From positions 1-64,000 of the forward strand of contig NZ_JBBEOG010000012.1 in assembly GCF_037860835.1 (NCBI RefSeq): 64,000 nucleotides of DNA. Direction: 5' to 3'. A model generated the notes under the pieces. It saw only the letters and a list, made by a program, of their open reading frames with translations, did not search any database and had not been told where the DNA came from. This document shows positions 63,746 to 64,000 of the stretch, piece by piece; position 1 is the stretch's first letter; every line of letters starts with the position of its first letter. The DNA comes from Aquipuribacter nitratireducens (GTDB lineage Bacteria; Actinomycetota; Actinomycetes; Actinomycetales; JBBAYJ01). The translations under genes and the position numbers were made by a program.

Positions 63746-63800
63746 GAGAGGTCACCTGTGCGCGCGGCACGCGGGCGTGTCGTCGTACAGGTGACCTCTC
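63746..63800. repeat. 55-bp palindromic element, copy 2
   Basis: GAGAGGTCACCTGT at the start and its exact reverse complement at the end (63787-63800) give perfect 14-bp outer arms. The core GGCGTGTCGTCGTAC is shared with copy 1. It lies between the start of the DUF559 gene and the next gene. Confidence 0.8.
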
Positions 63801-63814
63801 ACCGGGCGGCACCG

Positions 63815-64000
63815 TCACGTCACCCGGACGGTCACCTCGTCGTAGCCCTGCGCGCCGTCCGGGGCGGGCGGTGCCGGCTCCTCGATCTGCACGTCGCCCG
63901 CCTGGTCGATCGCCCGGACCCGCAGCGTGTGCGAGCCGGGGTCGGCCTGCCACGCCCACCGCCACTGCCGCCACGTGCTGCTCGTTCCCGCGTCCGCGAG
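63815..64000 (-). CDS. C-terminus of a sulfite-oxidase-type protein
   Basis: Sixty-one residues and a stop, cut by the window end. The sequence WRQWRWAWQADPGSHTLRVRAIDQAGDVQ, then APPAPDGAQGYDEVTVRVT, matches the Mo-co oxidoreductase dimerisation domain found at the C-terminus of sulfite oxidases and similar enzymes. It differs from the small YedY-like protein at 27440, which lacks this domain. Confidence 0.75.
   Translation of the reverse strand, partial: LADAGTSSTWRQWRWAWQADPGSHTLRVRAIDQAGDVQIEEPAPPAPDGAQGYDEVTVRVT

Noticed and set aside
62760-63800. Insertion sequence around the DUF559 gene
   Set aside because: The flanking copies are palindromes in direct orientation, not terminal inverted repeats, no target duplication is visible, and the protein has no transposase motif. 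A cassette-like element is kept as a finding.

Overview
The window is GC-rich (estimated above 70%), densely packed DNA from an actinobacterium, with frequent GTG starts, 1-8 base gene overlaps and very little spacer DNA. A large modular GH10 xylanase, a xylan-oligosaccharide operon, a type 2 argininosuccinate synthase and PspC, DUF3618 and AI-2E-family genes suggest a plant-polymer-degrading member of the Micrococcales, perhaps Cellulomonadaceae-like. The genus is inferred; no rRNA is present.

Layout. 1-4 kb: the end of an unknown gene, a hairpin, a membrane GGDEF-EAL protein, and tail to tail with it a two-gene operon of a SAM-decarboxylase-like protein and a GNAT protein with a LuxI/FeeM-like sequence pattern. 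4-9.8 kb: pirin, a DUF4349 lipoprotein, a PrsW-type protease, oligoribonuclease, tRNA-His and two secreted proteins. 9.8-14.8 kb: two SpoIIE-type phosphatases on either side of a MarR regulator, then an SDR/ROK pair. 14.8-20.7 kb: argG behind a perfect 28-bp palindrome, a fused ABC exporter, a 52-bp tandem repeat, and mgsA. 20.7-28 kb: an operon of TetR, MMPL and YhgE/Pip genes, then a two-gene reductase/molybdopterin oxidoreductase operon.

28-42.3 kb: an MFS transporter, then the xylan locus. This holds a secreted CBM22-GH10-CBM9 xylanase, a GH3 glycosidase, a sugar ABC importer (binding protein and two permeases, no ATPase), a divergent LacI regulator, a CE7-type esterase and a GH10 enzyme without a signal peptide. 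The inferred logic is that xylan is cut outside, oligosaccharides are imported, and deacetylation and final hydrolysis happen inside, with LacI acting at one operator between the divergent promoters.

42.3-54.8 kb: an ANTAR-GAF protein, a YciO-type protein, PspC, a frameshifted alpha/beta hydrolase, WrbA, an EamA transporter, a P-type ATPase, tRNA-Lys, DUF308 and AI-2E-family membrane proteins, a Phd/PIN toxin-antitoxin pair and a secreted DUF3152 protein. 54.8-64 kb: an overlapping DUF3618/DUF427/GroES-like/P450 operon, an ECF cobalt/nickel importer, a Bcp peroxiredoxin, a Fur-family regulator, tRNA-Leu, a SatD module, a DUF559 gene between two copies of a 55-bp palindrome, and the end of a molybdopterin oxidoreductase.

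The signals least explained by standard annotation are the SAM-decarboxylase-like/GNAT pair, 31-bp-period tandem repeats at two loci 18 kb apart, the 55-bp palindromes around the DUF559 gene, the MMPL protein with a degenerate ABC-ATPase-like tail, and a long hairpin in the first codons of a sugar permease. A -10-like TAnnnT hexamer lies 5-8 bases before about a dozen start codons, suggesting many leaderless transcripts.
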